The position numbers and the translations under genes were made by a program. Below the pieces are notes generated by a model. It worked only from the letters and a program-made list of their open reading frames with translations. It was not told the origin of the DNA and did no database searches. Positions 32,378 to 34,197 of a DNA stretch of 34,197 bases are shown piece by piece (position 1 is the stretch's first letter; the number at the start of each line of letters is the position of its first letter). Source of the DNA: Candidatus Obscuribacterales bacterium (lineage in GTDB: Bacteria; Cyanobacteriota; Vampirovibrionia; Obscuribacterales; Obscuribacteraceae); NCBI GenBank assembly GCA_021732565.1, contig JAKFUT010000032.1, forward strand, positions 1-34,197, read 5' to 3'.

Positions 32378-34197
32378 TTATCGACCTGGCTTACGTCCAG
32401 AGATAATCGATTCAGCGATGTTGCCAGGTACCTCTTCATAATGGTCGAATTCCATTGTGAATGTACCCTGTCCTCGTGTCTTGTTTCGAATATCGGTTGC
32501 GTAACCGAACATCTCGGACAGCGGAACTTGAGATTTCACTCGCGAAAGTGTGTCTTGGGTATCCATGCCCTCAATGCGTCCGCGACGACTGGAAATATCA
32601 CCAATTACGTCGCCCATGAACTCTTCCGGTACCTCTACTTCTACTTTCATGACAGGTTCAAGCAGTATTGGCTTGGCCTTCATGAATCCTTCTTTGAAGG
32701 CCATGGAACCGGCGATTTGGAACGCCATCGCTGACGAGTCAACGTCGTGGTACGAACCAAATACCAGGGTGCAACGGAAGTCGATAATGGGGTATCCAGC
32801 CAGAACGCCGCCTGAGGCTGCCTCTTCAACGCCTTCATCAACAGCGGGGATGTATTCCTTCGGAATGACACCACCAACAATCTTGTTGACGAACTCATAA
32901 CCGGATCCTGCGGGCAGGGGTTCCAGTTCGATGACGACGTGCCCGTATTGACCACGTCCACCCGATTGCCGGATGAACTTTCCTTCCTGTTTCACATTGT
33001 TTTTGAAGGTTTCGCGGTAAGCCACCTGCGGCTTACCAACGTTGGCTTCCACCTTAAATTCACGCAGTAGACGATCCACAATAATTTCCAGGTGAAGTTC
33101 ACCCATACCGGAAATGATCGTTTGCCCCGTCTCTGAATCAACCTTCACGCGGAAGGTCGGATCTTCTTCCGCCAGGCGGCCCAGCGCGGTGCCCAGTTTG
33201 TCGGAGTCTTGCTTTGTTTTCGGTTCAATAGCAACTGAGATAACCGGCTCTGGGAACTTCATCGCCTCGAGAATAATCGGGTGATCATCAGCACACAGAG
33301 TGTCACCAGTGATAGTGTCTTTCAAACCTACAGCGGCGCAAATATCTCCGCACATCGCTTCCTGAATATCTTTGCGTTGATCTGCTTGCAATTGAATCAG
33401 ACGGCTGATTCGCTCGCGCTTGCCTTTCACGCTATTCATGACATATGAACCGGCAGACAGCTTACCGCTGTATACCCGTAAGAATGTCAGTTTGCCGACA
33501 AACGGGTCGTTCATTACTTTGAATGCCAGAGCCGCGAACGGTTCGGTTTCATCGCAACGGCGCACACCTTCTTGTCCGTCTGGAAGAATGCCCTTAATCG
33601 CGGCAACATCTAGAGGGGAGGGCAAGTAGTCGACGATGGCGTCGAGAAGCGGTTGAACACCCTTGTTTTTGAAGGCGGAGCCGCAAAGAATTGGAGTGAT
33701 GCGGTTTTGGCAAACAGCCTTGCGCAGTGCAAACTTCTTCTCTTCCAAACTGATGGGTAGCCCCTCGAGATACTTGTTCATCAACTCGTCATCGGTTTCA
33801 ACGATGGCTTCGTCGAGTTCACGACCGCATTCTTCTACCAATTCCTTCAAATCTTCAGGAACAGGAATTTCCTTCAAAGGATTACGGCCAAGCTTGTCAG
33901 CTTCGTCGTAAAGATAGCCCTTACGATCCAGCATATCCACGTAACCGATATAGCGATCTTCCGCACCGATTGGAATTTGAATCGGATGGCCGTTGGTCCA
34001 GGCGGTGTGTTGTCCGGGAAGTTGCGATTTAACTTGTTTGACTACACGCATATAGTCGGCGCCCGAACGATCCATCTTGTTAACAAAGACCATGCGGGGC
34101 ACTTCATAACGGTTCGCCTGCTTCCAAACGGTATTGGTCTGCGGCTGAACTCCGGCTACGGCGCAAAGTACAATCACCACTCCGTCGAGCACCAGCA
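32378..34197 (-). CDS. fusA: Elongation factor G, C-terminal part
   Basis: 606 codons from the window edge to the stop at 32378; the N-terminal part with G1-G3 lies outside. Visible are the end of G3 context ([18 protein letters not shown]), G4 VNKMDR, G5 CGSAFKNKG, the domain II start ([20 protein letters not shown]), domain III ([20 protein letters not shown]), domain IV ([35 protein letters not shown]) and domain V ([31 protein letters not shown]). It drives GTP-dependent translocation on the ribosome. Domain order and length are those of canonical EF-G. The str-operon partner tuf does not follow it downstream; instead a terminator and a long empty stretch do. Confidence 0.98.
   Translation of the reverse strand, partial: LVLDGVVIVLCAVAGVQPQTNTVWKQANRYEVPRMVFVNKMDRSGADYMRVVKQVKSQLPGQHTAWTNGHPIQIPIGAEDRYIGYVDMLDRKGYLYDEADKLGRNPLKEIPVPEDLKELVEECGRELDEAIVETDDELMNKYLEGLPISLEEKKFALRKAVCQNRITPILCGSAFKNKGVQPLLDAIVDYLPSPLDVAAIKGILPDGQEGVRRCDETEPFAALAFKVMNDPFVGKLTFLRVYSGKLSAGSYVMNSVKGKRERISRLIQLQADQRKDIQEAMCGDICAAVGLKDTITGDTLCADDHPIILEAMKFPEPVISVAIEPKTKQDSDKLGTALGRLAEEDPTFRVKVDSETGQTIISGMGELHLEIIVDRLLREFKVEANVGKPQVAYRETFKNNVKQEGKFIRQSGGRGQYGHVVIELEPLPAGSGYEFVNKIVGGVIPKEYIPAVDEGVEEAASGGVLAGYPIIDFRCTLVFGSYHDVDSSAMAFQIAGSMAFKEGFMKAKPILLEPVMKVEVEVPEEFMGDVIGDISSRRGRIEGMDTQDTLSRVKSQVPLSEMFGYATDIRNKTRGQGTFTMEFDHYEEVPGNIAESIISGRKPGR

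Noticed and set aside
32089..32439. Minus-strand frame overlapping the end of fusA
   Set aside because: It crosses the fusA terminator hairpin and part of the fusA gene in another frame.

Overview
The window looks like the chromosome of a free-living bacterium with about 50% G+C and a style I associate with the non-photosynthetic cyanobacterial sister lineage (Vampirovibrionia/Melainabacteria, Candidatus Obscuribacterales). That placement is an inference. It rests on the mix of a Ser/Thr kinase fused to TPRs, kinesin-light-chain-type TPR proteins, ATPase-free repeats of the GspE/MshE N-terminal domain, FecR-like secreted proteins and many secreted low-complexity proteins. The only strong phylogenetic marker is the partial EF-G at the right edge. 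No tRNA, rRNA, CRISPR array, integrase or insertion sequence was seen.

Left part (1-12.6 kb): the start of a secreted beta-helix-like protein running off the left edge, a secreted TPR protein, two small hypothetical genes, a two-PAS membrane histidine kinase, a small membrane protein, a protein with a duplicated 85-residue module, a membrane Ser/Thr kinase with a TPR ectodomain, and an OmpR-type response regulator transcribed divergently from that kinase.

Middle (13-23.6 kb): a 1213-residue secreted protein made of about 130 heptads ending in Gly or Ala, in a probable operon with a FecR-like protein. Then a minus-strand group (GcvR-like double-ACT protein, peptide deformylase, D-lyxose isomerase), a GspE/MshE-N repeat protein, a decayed TolC remnant, a secreted VanX-type dipeptidase, and a hypothetical gene whose promoter spacer holds a 16-bp dyad.

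Right part (23.8-34.2 kb): the most interesting locus is an 850-residue fusion of an MNIO (DUF692/BufB/TglH family) enzyme, a BufC-like (DUF2063) partner and a class I SAM methyltransferase. An ATGA stop-start overlap follows a short secreted-looking, Cys-containing reading frame, which suggests a compact RiPP-modifying system in which installer, partner and methyltransferase form one chain. Next come two small genes (one TPR), a secreted HExxH metalloprotease, and a DUF6941-like gene followed by a cytosine-C5 methyltransferase that carries the CFT signature of DNMT2/TRDMT1 tRNA methyltransferases. A small HTH protein with a Cys pair and the 3' end of fusA with its terminator close the window.
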